A stretch of 64,000 nucleotides of DNA. Source: Cronobacter turicensis z3032 (GTDB lineage Bacteria > Pseudomonadota > Gammaproteobacteria > Enterobacterales > Enterobacteriaceae). Location of the stretch: assembly GCA_000027065.2 (NCBI GenBank), contig FN543093.2, positions 314,074 to 378,073 on the forward strand, in the 5' to 3' direction. Shown in pieces: positions 32,489-45,916 of the stretch. The notes under the pieces are model-generated. The model ran no database searches, was not told the origin of the DNA, and worked only from the letters and a program-made list of their open reading frames with translations. The translations under genes and the position numbers were made by a program. The number at the start of each line of letters is the position of its first letter. The first letter of the stretch is position 1.

Positions 32489-32497
32489 GGAGAAATT

Positions 32498-33169
32498 ATG
32501 GATCTCGCGACGCTTCGCGCACAACAAATCGAACTGGCATCAAATGTGGTCCGCGAGGACCGGTTAAATGTCTCTCCGCCGACGATTATCGGTGGGGCGG
32601 ATGTCGGGTTTGAACAGGGCGGCGAAGTGACGCGGGCGGCGATGGTGCTGCTGAAGTATCCGTCTCTGGAGCTGGTGGAGTACCAGGTGGCGCGCATTCC
32701 AACCACCATGCCGTACATCCCCGGCTTTCTGTCGTTTCGCGAATACCCGGCGCTGCTTGCCGCCTGGGAGATGCTCTCCAGAAAGCCGGATTTGCTGTTT
32801 GTCGACGGGCACGGTATTTCGCATCCGCGCCGCCTCGGCGTGGCGAGCCATTTCGGGATGCTGGTGGATGTGCCGACGATTGGCGTCGCCAAGAAACGGC
32901 TGTGCGGCAAGTTTGAACCACTCTCCGACGAACCCGGCGCGGTTTCGCCGCTGATGGATAAAGGCGAGCAACTGGCGTGGGTGTGGCGCAGCAAAGCGCG
33001 CTGCAATCCGCTCTTTGTCTCGACAGGACATCGCGTCAGCATTGATACCGCGCTCGGCTGGGTACAGCGCTGCACGAAAGGCTACCGGCTACCGGAACCG
33101 ACGCGCTGGGCGGATGCCGTCGCGTCCGGGCGTCCCGCCTTTCTACGATGGCAGGAAATTCAGGGGTGA
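32498..33169 (+). CDS. nfi: Endonuclease V (deoxyinosine 3'-endonuclease)
   Basis: Repair enzyme that nicks DNA on the 3' side of deaminated adenine (hypoxanthine). The protein is 223 aa, equal to E. coli Nfi. Metal-binding acidic residues are visible: Asp35 in GGADVGF, Glu89 in LLAAWE and Asp110 in [14 protein letters not shown]; the [11 protein letters not shown] wedge is intact. AAGGAG lies 7 nt before the ATG. It is 9 bp from hemE. Confidence 0.97.
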   Translation: MDLATLRAQQIELASNVVREDRLNVSPPTIIGGADVGFEQGGEVTRAAMVLLKYPSLELVEYQVARIPTTMPYIPGFLSFREYPALLAAWEMLSRKPDLLFVDGHGISHPRRLGVASHFGMLVDVPTIGVAKKRLCGKFEPLSDEPGAVSPLMDKGEQLAWVWRSKARCNPLFVSTGHRVSIDTALGWVQRCTKGYRLPEPTRWADAVASGRPAFLRWQEIQG

Positions 33170-33212
33170 TTGAGGTACACTGCCGCTAATTTTCGGTCTG
33201 TGAGACGCCACT

Positions 33213-33803
33213 ATGTTACAAAACCCTATTCACCTGCGGCTGGAAAAGCTGGAAGCCTGGCAGCATGTGACCTTCATGGCCTCGCTGTGCGAGCGGATGT
33301 ACCCCAACTACGCCATGTTCTGCGAGCAGACCGGTTTCGGCGATGCGCAGCTGTATCGCCGTATTCTCGATCTCATCTGGGAAACGCTGACGGTCAAAGA
33401 CGCCAAAGTGAATTTCGACAGCCAGCTCGAAAAGCTCGAAGAAGCGATCCCAGCGGCGGAAGATTATGACCTTTACGGCGTCTACCCGGCTATCGATGCC
33501 TGCGTCGCGCTGAGCGAGCTGGTGCATTCGCGCCTGAGCGGCGAGACGCTGGAGCACGCGATTGAAGTCAGCGAGACCTCCATCACGACCGTCGCCATGC
33601 TGGAGATGACCCAGGCGGGCCGTGAAATGACGGACGATGAGCTGAAAGCGAACCCGGCTGTAGAGCAGGAATGGGATATTCAGTGGGAAATTTTCCGTTT
33701 ACTGGCCGCCTGCGAAGAACGCGATATTGAACTGATAAAAGGCCTGCGCGCAGACCTGCGCGAAGATGGAACCAGTAATATCGGTATAAATTTGCAGCAA
33801 TGA
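33213..33803 (+). CDS. yjaG: DUF416 family protein YjaG
   Basis: A 196-aa conserved protein of the DUF416 family, the usual length. It is predicted mainly helical, with no signal peptide, membrane span or catalytic motif that I can name. It is always found between nfi and hupA in enterobacteria, which gives its identity but not its role. It begins 43 bp after nfi and may share its transcript. Confidence 0.95.
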   Translation: MLQNPIHLRLEKLEAWQHVTFMASLCERMYPNYAMFCEQTGFGDAQLYRRILDLIWETLTVKDAKVNFDSQLEKLEEAIPAAEDYDLYGVYPAIDACVALSELVHSRLSGETLEHAIEVSETSITTVAMLEMTQAGREMTDDELKANPAVEQEWDIQWEIFRLLAACEERDIELIKGLRADLREDGTSNIGINLQQ

Positions 33804-33989
33804 GACAACAAAACGTGATTTACAGCCTGTTTTGTCTCACCTGAAGGCTTCCAATTAGCCCCCCGTCTGGTCTACATTTGGGAGGCGAAAAAAAGTGGCT
33901 ATCGGTGCGTGTATGCAGGAGAGTGCTTTCAAGGCATTTCCGTCGCACTCGATGCTTAGCAAGCGATAAACACATTGTAAGGATAACTT

Positions 33990-34262
33990 ATGAACAAGAC
34001 TCAACTGATTGATGTAATTGCAGACAAGGCTGACCTGTCTAAAGCGCAAGCGAAAGCTGCTCTGGAATCCACTCTGGCTGCGATTACTGAGTCTCTGAAA
34101 GAAGGCGATGCTGTACAGCTGGTTGGTTTCGGTACCTTCAAAGTGAACCACCGCGCTGAGCGTACTGGCCGCAACCCGCAGACCGGTAAAGAAATCAAAA
34201 TCGCTGCAGCTAACGTGCCGGCTTTCGTTTCTGGCAAAGCACTGAAAGACGCTGTTAAGTAA
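33990..34262 (+). CDS. hupA: DNA-binding protein HU alpha
   Basis: Nucleoid-associated histone-like protein of 90 aa that bends DNA without strong sequence preference as an alpha2 or alpha-beta dimer. The DNA-clamp arm motif [21 protein letters not shown] (residues 46-66) is intact, with the tip proline of RNPQTG that intercalates. AAGGAT lies 7 nt before the ATG. It has its own promoter region (33804-33989) and an overlapping terminator. Confidence 0.98.
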   Translation: MNKTQLIDVIADKADLSKAQAKAALESTLAAITESLKEGDAVQLVGFGTFKVNHRAERTGRNPQTGKEIKIAAANVPAFVSGKALKDAVK

Positions 34263-34267
34263 ACCGC

Positions 34268-34966
34268 GTGGCAGTGAAAGGTTTTAACGAAGGGGCGAAA
34301 TCGCCCCTTTTGTTTGGCTGGCGTATGCTGGCGCTGACGGGTGCGCTGTTCCTTTCCGCCTGTCGTTCCACCCCGGACATTCCCCCCTTTACCGCCAGCG
34401 GCTATCTGGCCGATGACGGCGTTTTGCGTCTGTGGCGCAAAGACAATAACGATGGCTCCGTACACCTGCTGGCGGCGTTCAGCCCCTGGTCTGGCGATAA
34501 GACCTCGACCAGCGATTATCGCTGGCAGAAGGACGCGCTCACGTCCGTGGATTATCGGCTTGAGGGTAAGCAGCCCGAGCAAGTAAAAGTGCGGTTCGAC
34601 GATCGCGGTGGGCTGAGCTTTATGCAGCGCGACGTTAACGGACAGAAACAGCAGCTTTCCAGCGATCAAATCGCGCTGTGGCAATATCGCGCCACGCAGA
34701 TGCGCAATACCAGCGACGCGCTACGCGTCGGACGCGTGGTGCTGCGACAGGGGCGCTGGAACACGGATGGCACCATGACGACCTGTGAAGGACAGATTGT
34801 GCAGCCTGAGTTCGACAGAAGGGCGCAGGAGCGTCTCTCAGAGCGCCAGCGTCATGCGAAGGCGCGCGTCAGCGCCGCCTGGCTGGAGGCGCCGGAGGGT
34901 ACCCAGCTGTTGCTGGTGGCGAATGAAGATTTTTGCGCCTGGCAGCCGAAGCCTGACAGTTTCTGA
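34268..34966 (+). CDS. yjaH: DUF1481 family lipoprotein YjaH
   Basis: A conserved enterobacterial protein of about 230 aa with unknown role. A hydrophobic stretch ending in the lipobox LSAC (MLALTGALFLSAC) predicts an outer-membrane lipoprotein. The start is uncertain: GTG 34268 has TAAG 8 nt upstream, GTG 34274 gives 230 aa (E. coli YjaH is near 231), and ATG 34325 would leave a signal without basic residues. The first two starts place the hupA terminator hairpin inside the coding region. The rest of the protein (from PPFTASG) has no motif I recognise. Convergent with purD. Confidence 0.85.
   Translation: MAVKGFNEGAKSPLLFGWRMLALTGALFLSACRSTPDIPPFTASGYLADDGVLRLWRKDNNDGSVHLLAAFSPWSGDKTSTSDYRWQKDALTSVDYRLEGKQPEQVKVRFDDRGGLSFMQRDVNGQKQQLSSDQIALWQYRATQMRNTSDALRVGRVVLRQGRWNTDGTMTTCEGQIVQPEFDRRAQERLSERQRHAKARVSAAWLEAPEGTQLLLVANEDFCAWQPKPDSF
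34290..34314 (+). terminator. hupA terminator inside the 5' part of yjaH
   Basis: AAGGGGCGAAATCGCCCCTTTTG is a compact hairpin with a T-run, 28 bp after the hupA stop. It overlaps the likely yjaH signal-peptide codons. Confidence 0.85.
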
Positions 34967-34973
34967 ATCCAAT

Positions 34974-35006
34974 AAAAAAAAGCGACGGGATTAACCGTCG
35001 CTTTTA
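34974..35006. terminator. Bidirectional terminator between yjaH and purD
   Basis: AAAAGCGACGG-GATTAA-CCGTCGCTTTT has A- and T-tracts on both sides and lies between the convergent stop codons. In E. coli K-12 the zraP-zraSR genes separate these two loci; here nothing does. Confidence 0.9.
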
Positions 35007-35034
35007 CGTTTAAGCCGCTCCGACGTACGGGCGC

Positions 35035-36333
35035 TTATTTCGCCTGCTCGCGCGCGATAGCGCGATAGCCGATATCTTTACGGCAGAAGCAGTCATCCCA
35101 GTGAATATCTTCCGCTAAGCGGTAAGCGCGCGCCTGCGCCTGCGCGACGCTGTCGCCCAGCGCGGTCACGCACAGCACGCGCCCGCCGCTGGTCACGACG
35201 CGGTCGTCGTCGCGCAGCGTCGTGCCGGCATGGAAGACTTTGCCATCACCGTTTGCAATCTCTTCAATCGGCAGGCCGTGGATCACATCGCCGGTGCGGT
35301 AGTCGCCCGGATAGCCGCCTGCGGCCATGACCACGCCCAGTGACGGGCGCGGATCCCATTGCGATTTCACCGTATCGAGTTTGCCGTCGCAGGCGGCAAG
35401 GCAAAGCTCAACCAGATCGGACTGCAAGCGCATCATGATCGGCTGCGTTTCCGGGTCGCCAAAGCGGCAGTTGAATTCGATAACTTTCGGGTTGCCCTGT
35501 TTATCGATCATCAGGCCCGCATACAGAAACCCGGTGTAGGTGTTGCCTTCCGCCGCCATGCCGCGCACGGTTGGCCATATGATACGTTCCATGGTGCGCT
35601 GGAAGACGTCATCAGTGACGACAGGGGCCGGAGAGTAAGCGCCCATACCGCCGGTGTTCAGGCCGGTGTCGCCATCGCCGACGCGCTTATGATCCTGGCT
35701 GGTGGCCATCGGCTCCACATGCTCGCCATCCACCATGACGATAAAGCTGGCCTCTTCGCCATCCAGAAACTCTTCCACCACGATGCGGTGGCCTGCGTCG
35801 CCAAACGCATTGCCCGCCAGCATGTCCAGCACCGCCGCTTCGGCTTCGGCAAGCGTCATCGCCACGATAACGCCTTTGCCCGCCGCCAGGCCGTCGGCCT
35901 TGATAACGATCGGCGCGCCTTTTTCACGGATATACGCCAGCGCCGGTTCGGTCTCGGTAAAGTTCTGGTATTCCGCCGTCGGGATGCGATGGCGCGCCAG
36001 GAAATCTTTCGTGAAGGCTTTGGAGCCTTCGAGCTGCGCCGCGCCTTTCGTCGGCCCGAAGATTCTCAGGCCGGCGGCGCGAAACGCGTCCACCACGCCG
36101 ATAACCAGCGGCGCTTCCGGCCCGACAATCGTCAGATCGATGTTTTCAGCCCGCGCAAAGCTCAGCAGCGCCGGAATGTCGGTCGGGTTTATCGCGACGT
36201 TTTGCAGCGCGGGCTCAAGCGCCGTACCGGCGTTGCCCGGCGCCACAAAAACGGTTTCAACGTGCGGCGACTGGACGGCTTTCCAGGCCAGCGCGTGCTC
36301 GCGCCCGCCATTACCAATAACTAATACTTTCAT
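35035..36333 (-). CDS. purD: Phosphoribosylamine--glycine ligase PurD
   Basis: ATP-grasp enzyme of step two in purine synthesis (phosphoribosylamine + glycine + ATP to GAR). The protein is 432 aa, three more than E. coli at the C-terminus. It shows the N-terminal GNGGREHALAW, the ATP-grasp loop KADGLAAGKGV (about 145-155) and the metal-binding EFNCRFGDPETQ. It is the second gene of purHD, 13 bp after purH, under PurR control. Confidence 0.97.
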   Translation of the reverse strand: MKVLVIGNGGREHALAWKAVQSPHVETVFVAPGNAGTALEPALQNVAINPTDIPALLSFARAENIDLTIVGPEAPLVIGVVDAFRAAGLRIFGPTKGAAQLEGSKAFTKDFLARHRIPTAEYQNFTETEPALAYIREKGAPIVIKADGLAAGKGVIVAMTLAEAEAAVLDMLAGNAFGDAGHRIVVEEFLDGEEASFIVMVDGEHVEPMATSQDHKRVGDGDTGLNTGGMGAYSPAPVVTDDVFQRTMERIIWPTVRGMAAEGNTYTGFLYAGLMIDKQGNPKVIEFNCRFGDPETQPIMMRLQSDLVELCLAACDGKLDTVKSQWDPRPSLGVVMAAGGYPGDYRTGDVIHGLPIEEIANGDGKVFHAGTTLRDDDRVVTSGGRVLCVTALGDSVAQAQARAYRLAEDIHWDDCFCRKDIGYRAIAREQAK

Positions 36334-36346
36334 CGTAGCTCCGTGA

Positions 36347-37936
36347 TTAATGGCGGAAATGGCGCATGTCGGTGAAGATCATGGCGATGCCGTGCTCGTC
36401 GGCGGCGGCGATCACTTCGTCATCGCGAATCGAACCACCCGGCTGGATAACACAGGTGATGCCCACGGCCGCGGCGGCGTCAATACCGTCGCGGAACGGG
36501 AAGAACGCGTCGGAAGCCATCGCCGAACCTTTAACTTCCAGTCCTTCGTCGCCTGCTTTAATACCGGCGATTTTAGCGGAATAGACGCGGCTCATCTGGC
36601 CTGCGCCGATGCCGATGGTCATGTTATCGCGAGCGTAAACAATGGCGTTGGATTTCACGAATTTCGCCACTTTCCAGCAGAAGAGCGCGTCGCGCAGCTC
36701 TTGTTCGGTCGGCTGGCGCTTCGTCACCACGCGTAGATCGCCTTCGGTCACCATGCCCAGATCGCGGTCCTGAACCAGCAGGCCGCCATTAACGCGTTTG
36801 AAATCCAGGCCCGGTGCGCGAGACTGCCATTCGCCACACACCAGGACGCGCACGTTTTGCTTCGCGGCGGTGATTTTCAGGGCGTCGTCACTGGCGGACG
36901 GCGCGATAATGACTTCAACGAACTGGCGAGAAATGATCGCCTGCGCGGTTTCGGCGTCCAGCTCGCGGTTAAAGGCGATGATGCCGCCAAAGGCGGACGT
37001 CGGGTCGGTTTTGTAAGCGCGGTCATAGGCGTCGAGAATCGAGCTGCTGACGGCAACGCCGCACGGGTTGGCATGCTTCACGATGACGCAGGCCGGTTCG
37101 CTAAACGCTTTTACGCATTCCAGCGCGGCGTCGGTATCAGCGATGTTGTTATAAGAGAGCGCTTTACCCTGGACCTGCCTGGCAGTTGCGACAGACGCTT
37201 CTTTAATTTCTTCTTCTATATAGAAGGCGGCCTGCTGATGGCTGTTCTCGCCATAACGCATATCCTGCTTCTTAATGAAGTTCAGGTTGAGGGTGCGCGG
37301 GAAGCGGCCAGCAGGCGCACTGGTTTCGCCATGATAGGCAGGCACCAGGCTTCCGAAGTAGTTGGCGATCATGCTGTCATACGCGGCGGTGTGTTCGAAG
37401 GCTTTAATCGCGAGATCGAAACGCGTCGTAAAGGTCAGCGAGCCGTGGTTCGCATCCAGCTCTTCAATAATGGCGGTGTAGTCGCTGCTCTTTACCACAA
37501 TGGCGACATCTTTATGGTTCTTGGCGGCGGAGCGGACCATCGTCGGGCCGCCGATATCGATATTCTCAACCGCGTCTTCCAGCGTGCAGCCTTCGCGCGC
37601 GACCGTCTGGGCGAACGGGTAGAGGTTAACTACCACCATATCAATCGGGGAGATAGCATGCTGCGCCATAATCTCGTCATCCTGGCCGCGGCGACCCAGA
37701 ATGCCGCCGTGGACTTTCGGGTGCAGGGTTTTGACGCGGCCATCCATCATCTCCGGAAAGCCCGTATAGTCGGAGACTTCCGTCACTGGCAGTCCAGCCT
37801 CCGCCAGCAGACGAGCCGTACCGCCCGTAGAGAGAAGCTCAACACCACGCGAAGAAAGTGCGCGGGCGAAGTCGACGATACCGGCTTTGTCAGAAACGCT
37901 GAGCAGAGCGCGGCGTACAGGACGAGGTTGTTGCAT
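36347..37936 (-). CDS. purH: Bifunctional AICAR formyltransferase / IMP cyclohydrolase PurH
   Basis: Catalyses the last two steps of IMP synthesis. The 529-aa protein has an N-terminal cyclohydrolase domain (about 1-200, [24 protein letters not shown]) and a C-terminal formyltransferase domain that contains the catalytic Lys-His pair ([11 protein letters not shown], about 268-278). Length equals E. coli. It is transcribed away from the rRNA operon. A PurR box and -10 element lie 115-135 bp upstream. Confidence 0.98.
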   Translation of the reverse strand: MQQPRPVRRALLSVSDKAGIVDFARALSSRGVELLSTGGTARLLAEAGLPVTEVSDYTGFPEMMDGRVKTLHPKVHGGILGRRGQDDEIMAQHAISPIDMVVVNLYPFAQTVAREGCTLEDAVENIDIGGPTMVRSAAKNHKDVAIVVKSSDYTAIIEELDANHGSLTFTTRFDLAIKAFEHTAAYDSMIANYFGSLVPAYHGETSAPAGRFPRTLNLNFIKKQDMRYGENSHQQAAFYIEEEIKEASVATARQVQGKALSYNNIADTDAALECVKAFSEPACVIVKHANPCGVAVSSSILDAYDRAYKTDPTSAFGGIIAFNRELDAETAQAIISRQFVEVIIAPSASDDALKITAAKQNVRVLVCGEWQSRAPGLDFKRVNGGLLVQDRDLGMVTEGDLRVVTKRQPTEQELRDALFCWKVAKFVKSNAIVYARDNMTIGIGAGQMSRVYSAKIAGIKAGDEGLEVKGSAMASDAFFPFRDGIDAAAAVGITCVIQPGGSIRDDEVIAAADEHGIAMIFTDMRHFRH

Positions 37937-38049
37937 GTATAAATCCCCTGGATTTGATCATTACAGAAGAGCGTTAGCTAAATACCAGCCATTTTTTACT
38001 GAAATGTAGCTCACGCTCCTGAAAAAGCGCGTGTTGTTAACAGGGCCGC

Positions 38050-38071
38050 ATTGTAGCGAAAACGTTTGCGT
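38050..38071 (-). promoter_or_regulatory. purHD promoter region with PurR operator
   Basis: The palindrome GCGAAAACGTTTGCGT (38056-38071; ACGCAAACGTTTTCGC on the - strand) matches the PurR consensus almost fully. The -10 element TACAAT on the - strand occupies 38050-38055, so the operator covers the promoter spacer and bound PurR would block polymerase. Confidence 0.88.
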
Positions 38072-38188
38072 GGCGCTCGCAAAATTTCGGGTGATAGGCG
38101 GTTTGTGGATAACTCTGTGTGCAAAAGGGTATAAACCGGGGTTTTGCTGGGGAATGCAGCAGTCAGTCATTTTTCTGCGATTTTTGTG

Positions 38189-38216
38189 TTGCGGCCTGAA
38201 GAGAACTCCCTATAAT
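38189..38216 (+). promoter_or_regulatory. rRNA operon promoter P1
   Basis: -35 TTGCGG (38189-38194), 16-bp spacer, consensus -10 TATAAT (38211-38216) and discriminator GCGCCTCC. The 16-bp spacer and GC-rich discriminator are the rrn P1 pattern controlled by ppGpp and the initiating nucleotide. The sequence closely matches E. coli rrnE P1 as I know it, in keeping with the purH neighbour. Confidence 0.92.
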
Positions 38217-38296
38217 GCGCCTCCATCGACACGGCGCTGATGAAAAACATCAACAGCGACGGTGAGTCGGAAAGAGAAAAATCCTGAAATTAAGGG

Positions 38297-38324
38297 TTGA
38301 CTCTGAAAGAGGAAAGCGTAATAT
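38297..38324 (+). promoter_or_regulatory. rRNA operon promoter P2
   Basis: -35 TTGACT (38297-38302), 16-bp spacer and -10 TAATAT (38319-38324), about 108 bp after P1, the usual P1-P2 distance. Confidence 0.9.
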
Positions 38325-38364
38325 ACGCCACCTCGCGACAGCAGGCTGAAAGCCGCGTCGCACC

Positions 38365-38396
38365 GCTCTTTAACAATTTATCAGACAATCTGTGTG
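38365..38396 (+). promoter_or_regulatory. rRNA leader boxA and 16S RNase III stem, 5' arm
   Basis: boxA (GCTCTTTAACAA, 38365-38376) recruits NusB-S10 for antitermination. The 17 nt at 38380-38396 (ATCAGACAATCTGTGTG) are perfectly complementary to 40083-40099 behind the 16S gene, so the two arms close the pre-16S loop cut by RNase III. Confidence 0.9.
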
Positions 38397-38513
38397 GGCA
38401 CTCGGGGCACTGATATCTTAACGTCTTCGGACGATAAATGAATATCAAGTCTCAAGTGAACAACAGTTAATTCATTACGAACTAACAGTTTAATTCTTTG
38501 AGCATCAGACTTT

Positions 38514-40055
<1,542 letters not shown>

Positions 40056-40125
40056 ACCTGAAAGATACAACCTCGTAGTGCTCACACAGATTGTCTGATA
40101 GAAAGTAAAGAAGCAAAACCTCTAC

Positions 40126-40202
<77 letters not shown>

Positions 40203-40235
40203 ACTCCGCAGGAGTTGAAGAGGTTTAACTACGAT

Positions 40236-40311
40236 GGGGCTATAGCTCAGCTGGGAGAGCGCCTGCTTTGCACGCAGGAGGTCTGCGGTTCGATCCCGCA
40301 TAGCTCCACCA
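40236..40311 (+). tRNA. tRNA-Ala (anticodon TGC)
   Basis: A 76-nt cloverleaf with acceptor stem GGGGCTA/TAGCTCC, anticodon TGC in CTTTGCACG and an encoded ACCA. It is the second spacer tRNA, 33 bp after tRNA-Ile. Confidence 0.97.
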
Positions 40312-40479
40312 TCACTTCAGAGTGTACTCCCTGAGTATACTGCGAAGTATTTGCTCTTTAACAATCCGGAACAAGCTGAAAATTGAAACAGACACGCTGT
40401 TGCATTTCTCCGTAATAAGGAATGCGCGGTGTGTCAGAGTCTCTCAAACTCGCAGCACGAAGACTTCTTCGGGTTGTGA

Positions 40480-43381
<2,902 letters not shown>

Positions 43382-43470
43382 ACAACGCCAAAGAAGTCTG
43401 GCGTGTTGAGAGAGAGATTCAGCTTGTGACGGATAAATGTTCATGGCGAAAGCGGTGAACAGACAGAATT

Positions 43471-43590
43471 TGCCTGGCGGCTGTAGCGCGGTGGTCCCAC
43501 CTGACCCCATGCCGAACTCAGAAGTGAAACGCCGTAGCGCCGATGGTAGTGTGGGGTCTCCCCATGCGAGAGTAGGGAACTGCCAGGCAT
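43471..43590 (+). rRNA. rrf: 5S ribosomal RNA
   Basis: A 120-nt 5S gene with TGCCTGGCGG start and CCAGGCAT end, 89 bp behind 23S. It carries T at gene position 87, the common enterobacterial base. Confidence 0.98.
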
Positions 43591-43602
43591 CAAATTTAGT
43601 GT

Positions 43603-43678
43603 GCTGATATGGCTCAGTTGGTAGAGCGCACCCTTGGTAAGGGTGAGGTCCCCAGTTCGACTCTGGGTATCAGCACCA
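43603..43678 (+). tRNA. thrV: tRNA-Thr (anticodon GGT) in distal rRNA operon position
   Basis: A 76-nt cloverleaf with acceptor stem GCTGATA/TATCAGC, anticodon GGT and an encoded ACCA, lying between two 5S genes. In E. coli this distal tRNA-Thr plus extra 5S is unique to rrnD. Confidence 0.97.
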
Positions 43679-43713
43679 GTTTTTCGGTTAAAGTTCGGCA
43701 TTTAAAAAGAATT

Positions 43714-43833
43714 TGTCTGGCGGCTGTAGCGCGGTGGTCCCACCTGACCCCATGCCGAACTCAGAAGTGAAACGCCGTAGCGCCGATGGTAGTGTGGGGT
43801 CTCCCCATGCGAGAGTAGGGAACTGCCAGACAT
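43714..43833 (+). rRNA. rrfF: 5S ribosomal RNA (second, distal copy)
   Basis: A 120-nt 5S gene that differs from the others in helix I by a compensating pair: gene position 3 is T (43716) and position 117 is A (43830), replacing C-G with U-A. It corresponds in place to E. coli rrfF. Confidence 0.97.
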
Positions 43834-43842
43834 CAATTAAAG

Positions 43843-43880
43843 AACCCCTCAGCACTGCTGAGGGGTTTTTGCTTTTATAT
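43843..43880 (+). terminator. rRNA operon terminator (second operon)
   Basis: The hairpin ACCCCTCAGC-ACT-GCTGAGGGGT followed by TTTTGCTTTTATAT is nearly identical to the one ending the first operon. The 140 bp beyond it, up to the yhdZ terminator, show no gene. Confidence 0.92.
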
Positions 43881-44016
43881 AATCCATGATTTACTTTACC
43901 CCTCAATATTCTTCCTGAACCTGAATATCCTCTCCTGTCCTCAACGCAATTCTTCACCTGCGGCGAAAACCGCGTGGTTCATGTCTTATCCAGAGTACAA
44001 AGCATATAACAATAAG

Positions 44017-44039
44017 CGCCCCACCGAACCGGCGGGGCG
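44017..44039 (-). terminator. Terminator-like hairpin after yhdZ
   Basis: CGCCCC-CCG/CGG-GGGGCG hairpin (one unpaired base per arm), 10 bp past the yhdZ stop, with only a weak U-tract on the - strand. Confidence 0.65.
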
Positions 44040-44048
44040 AAAGGACGA

Positions 44049-44807
44049 TCAGTGAATAACCTGAGAGAGAAAGGCGCGGGTACGTTCTGACCGGGGATTT
44101 GAGAAAAACGCCTGCGGCGGCGCCTCCTCTACAATTTCGCCGCGATCCATAAAGATAACCCGGTCTGCCACCGTACGCGCAAACCCCATTTCATGGGTAA
44201 CGCATAACATCGTCATACCGGATTCCGCGAGTCCAATCATCGTGTCGAGCACCTCTTTGACCATTTCCGGATCGAGCGCCGACGTCGGCTCATCAAACAG
44301 CATAATTTTCGGTTTCATGCACAGCGAGCGGGCAATCGCCACGCGTTGTTGCTGTCCACCGGAGATCTGCCCCGGAAATTTATGCGCATGTTCTGCAATA
44401 CGCACCCTTTCCAGATAATGCATCGCCAGCGCTTCCGCCTCTTTTTTGGGGAGCTTACGCACCCAAATCGGCGCCAGCGTACAGTTCTGCAATACGGTCA
44501 GGTGAGGAAACAGATTAAAATGCTGAAATACCATGCCTACTTCGGTACGCACCTTTTCGATATTGCGCAGGTCGTCGTTCAGCTCAATGCCGTCGACCAC
44601 AATGCGCCCCTGCTGATGTTCTTCCAGATGATTGATACAGCGGATCGTGGTTGATTTCCCGGAGCCCGATGGCCCGCACAACACGATGCGCTCTCCCTGT
44701 TTCACCTTCAGGTTAATATCTTTAAGCACATGAAACTGACCATACCATTTATTGACGTTTTCCAGCGTAATCATCGCGTCGGCAGGCTGCAGTGTTATTT
44801 GACTCAT
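44049..44807 (-). CDS. yhdZ: General L-amino acid ABC transporter ATPase (AapP/YhdZ)
   Basis: ATP-hydrolysing subunit of a polar amino-acid importer, 252 aa. Walker [10 protein letters not shown] (45-53), ABC signature [13 protein letters not shown], Walker [15 protein letters not shown] and the switch His in CVTHEMGFA are all intact. It belongs to the PAAT/AapP group (about 250 aa, no extra domain). It lies 8 bp after yhdY as the last gene of yhdWXYZ, next to the rRNA operon as in E. coli rrnD. Confidence 0.96.
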   Translation of the reverse strand: MSQITLQPADAMITLENVNKWYGQFHVLKDINLKVKQGERIVLCGPSGSGKSTTIRCINHLEEHQQGRIVVDGIELNDDLRNIEKVRTEVGMVFQHFNLFPHLTVLQNCTLAPIWVRKLPKKEAEALAMHYLERVRIAEHAHKFPGQISGGQQQRVAIARSLCMKPKIMLFDEPTSALDPEMVKEVLDTMIGLAESGMTMLCVTHEMGFARTVADRVIFMDRGEIVEEAPPQAFFSNPRSERTRAFLSQVIH

Positions 44808-44815
44808 GGTTATCC

Positions 44816-45913
44816 TCAGTGCGGCGTACGCCCGGTGTGAAAGCGCTTTTCCAGATGCTGGCTATAGCGCGACATGCTAAAGCAGAAGATCCAATAGATC
44901 AGTGCGGCAAAAACATAGCCCTCCGTCGACATCCCGAGCCAGGCGGGATCGACAGTCGCCTGTTGCACGCTGCTGAAAAGATCGAAAAGCCCGATGATAA
45001 TCACCAGACTGGTGTCTTTAAAAAGGGCGATGATGGTATTGACCAGGCCCGGAATCACAAGCTTCAATGCCTGTGGCAGGATCACCAGCCCTTGTGTTTT
45101 CCAGTAGCCCAGCGCCAGCGATTCCGCTGCTTCGTACTGACCTTTGGGCAGCGCCTGCAAGCCGCCGCGAACCACTTCCGCCACATACGCGGACTGGAAC
45201 AGAATCACCCCGACCAGCGCGCGGATAAGCTTGTCGATGCTGGTTCCTTCCGCCATAAACAGCGGCAGCATCACGGATGACATAAACAGCACCGTGATGA
45301 GCGGTACGCCGCGCCAGAACTCAATAAAAATCACCGAGAGCACCCGCACTACCGGCATTCCGGAACGACGCCCCAGCGCCAGGAGAATACCCAGCGGCAG
45401 CGCGCCGGCTATCCCCACCGAGGCGATAATCAGCGTCAACGTCAGGCCGCCCCACTGGCGGGTTTCGACGCGCTCAAGCCCCAGAAAACCGCCATACAGC
45501 AGCCACCACACCACAACGGGATACGCGACGGCCCAGCAGGCGATATAGCGTCCGCGTCGCGGCAGCGCGTGCCAGAACATCGGCGCAATGGACAGCAGGC
45601 CAATAATCAGCGCCAGATTAATGCGCCAGCGCTCGTCGTGTGGATAGAGCCCATACATAAACTGGCCGAAGCGGGCGTGAATAAATACCCAGCAGGCGCC
45701 TTCTTTGGTGCAGTCGGCGCGTGTGCTGCCCACCCAGTTGGCCTGAAAAAAGGCCCAGTTCAGCAGCGGTGGGATAAGCTCCCACATCATCCAGAGGCAA
45801 AACAGTGTCAGCAGGCTGTTGCCCCAGCTGGAGAACAGGTTTTTACGCATCCAGACCAGCGCGCCGCGGTTAACCGGACGCGCAGGAGCAGGCGATATCG
45901 CATTCGTCGTCAT
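44816..45913 (-). CDS. yhdY: General L-amino acid ABC transporter permease (AapM/YhdY)
   Basis: Inner-membrane permease, 365 aa. The long N-terminal part with two or three spans and an extended loop containing a Cys pair (DCTKEGAC) is typical of AapM; the C-terminal core carries the transporter loop [23 protein letters not shown] (the EAA motif) that docks on YhdZ. It pairs with YhdX. 3 bp separate it from yhdX. Confidence 0.95.
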   Translation of the reverse strand: MTTNAISPAPARPVNRGALVWMRKNLFSSWGNSLLTLFCLWMMWELIPPLLNWAFFQANWVGSTRADCTKEGACWVFIHARFGQFMYGLYPHDERWRINLALIIGLLSIAPMFWHALPRRGRYIACWAVAYPVVVWWLLYGGFLGLERVETRQWGGLTLTLIIASVGIAGALPLGILLALGRRSGMPVVRVLSVIFIEFWRGVPLITVLFMSSVMLPLFMAEGTSIDKLIRALVGVILFQSAYVAEVVRGGLQALPKGQYEAAESLALGYWKTQGLVILPQALKLVIPGLVNTIIALFKDTSLVIIIGLFDLFSSVQQATVDPAWLGMSTEGYVFAALIYWIFCFSMSRYSQHLEKRFHTGRTPH

Positions 45914-45916
45914 GGT

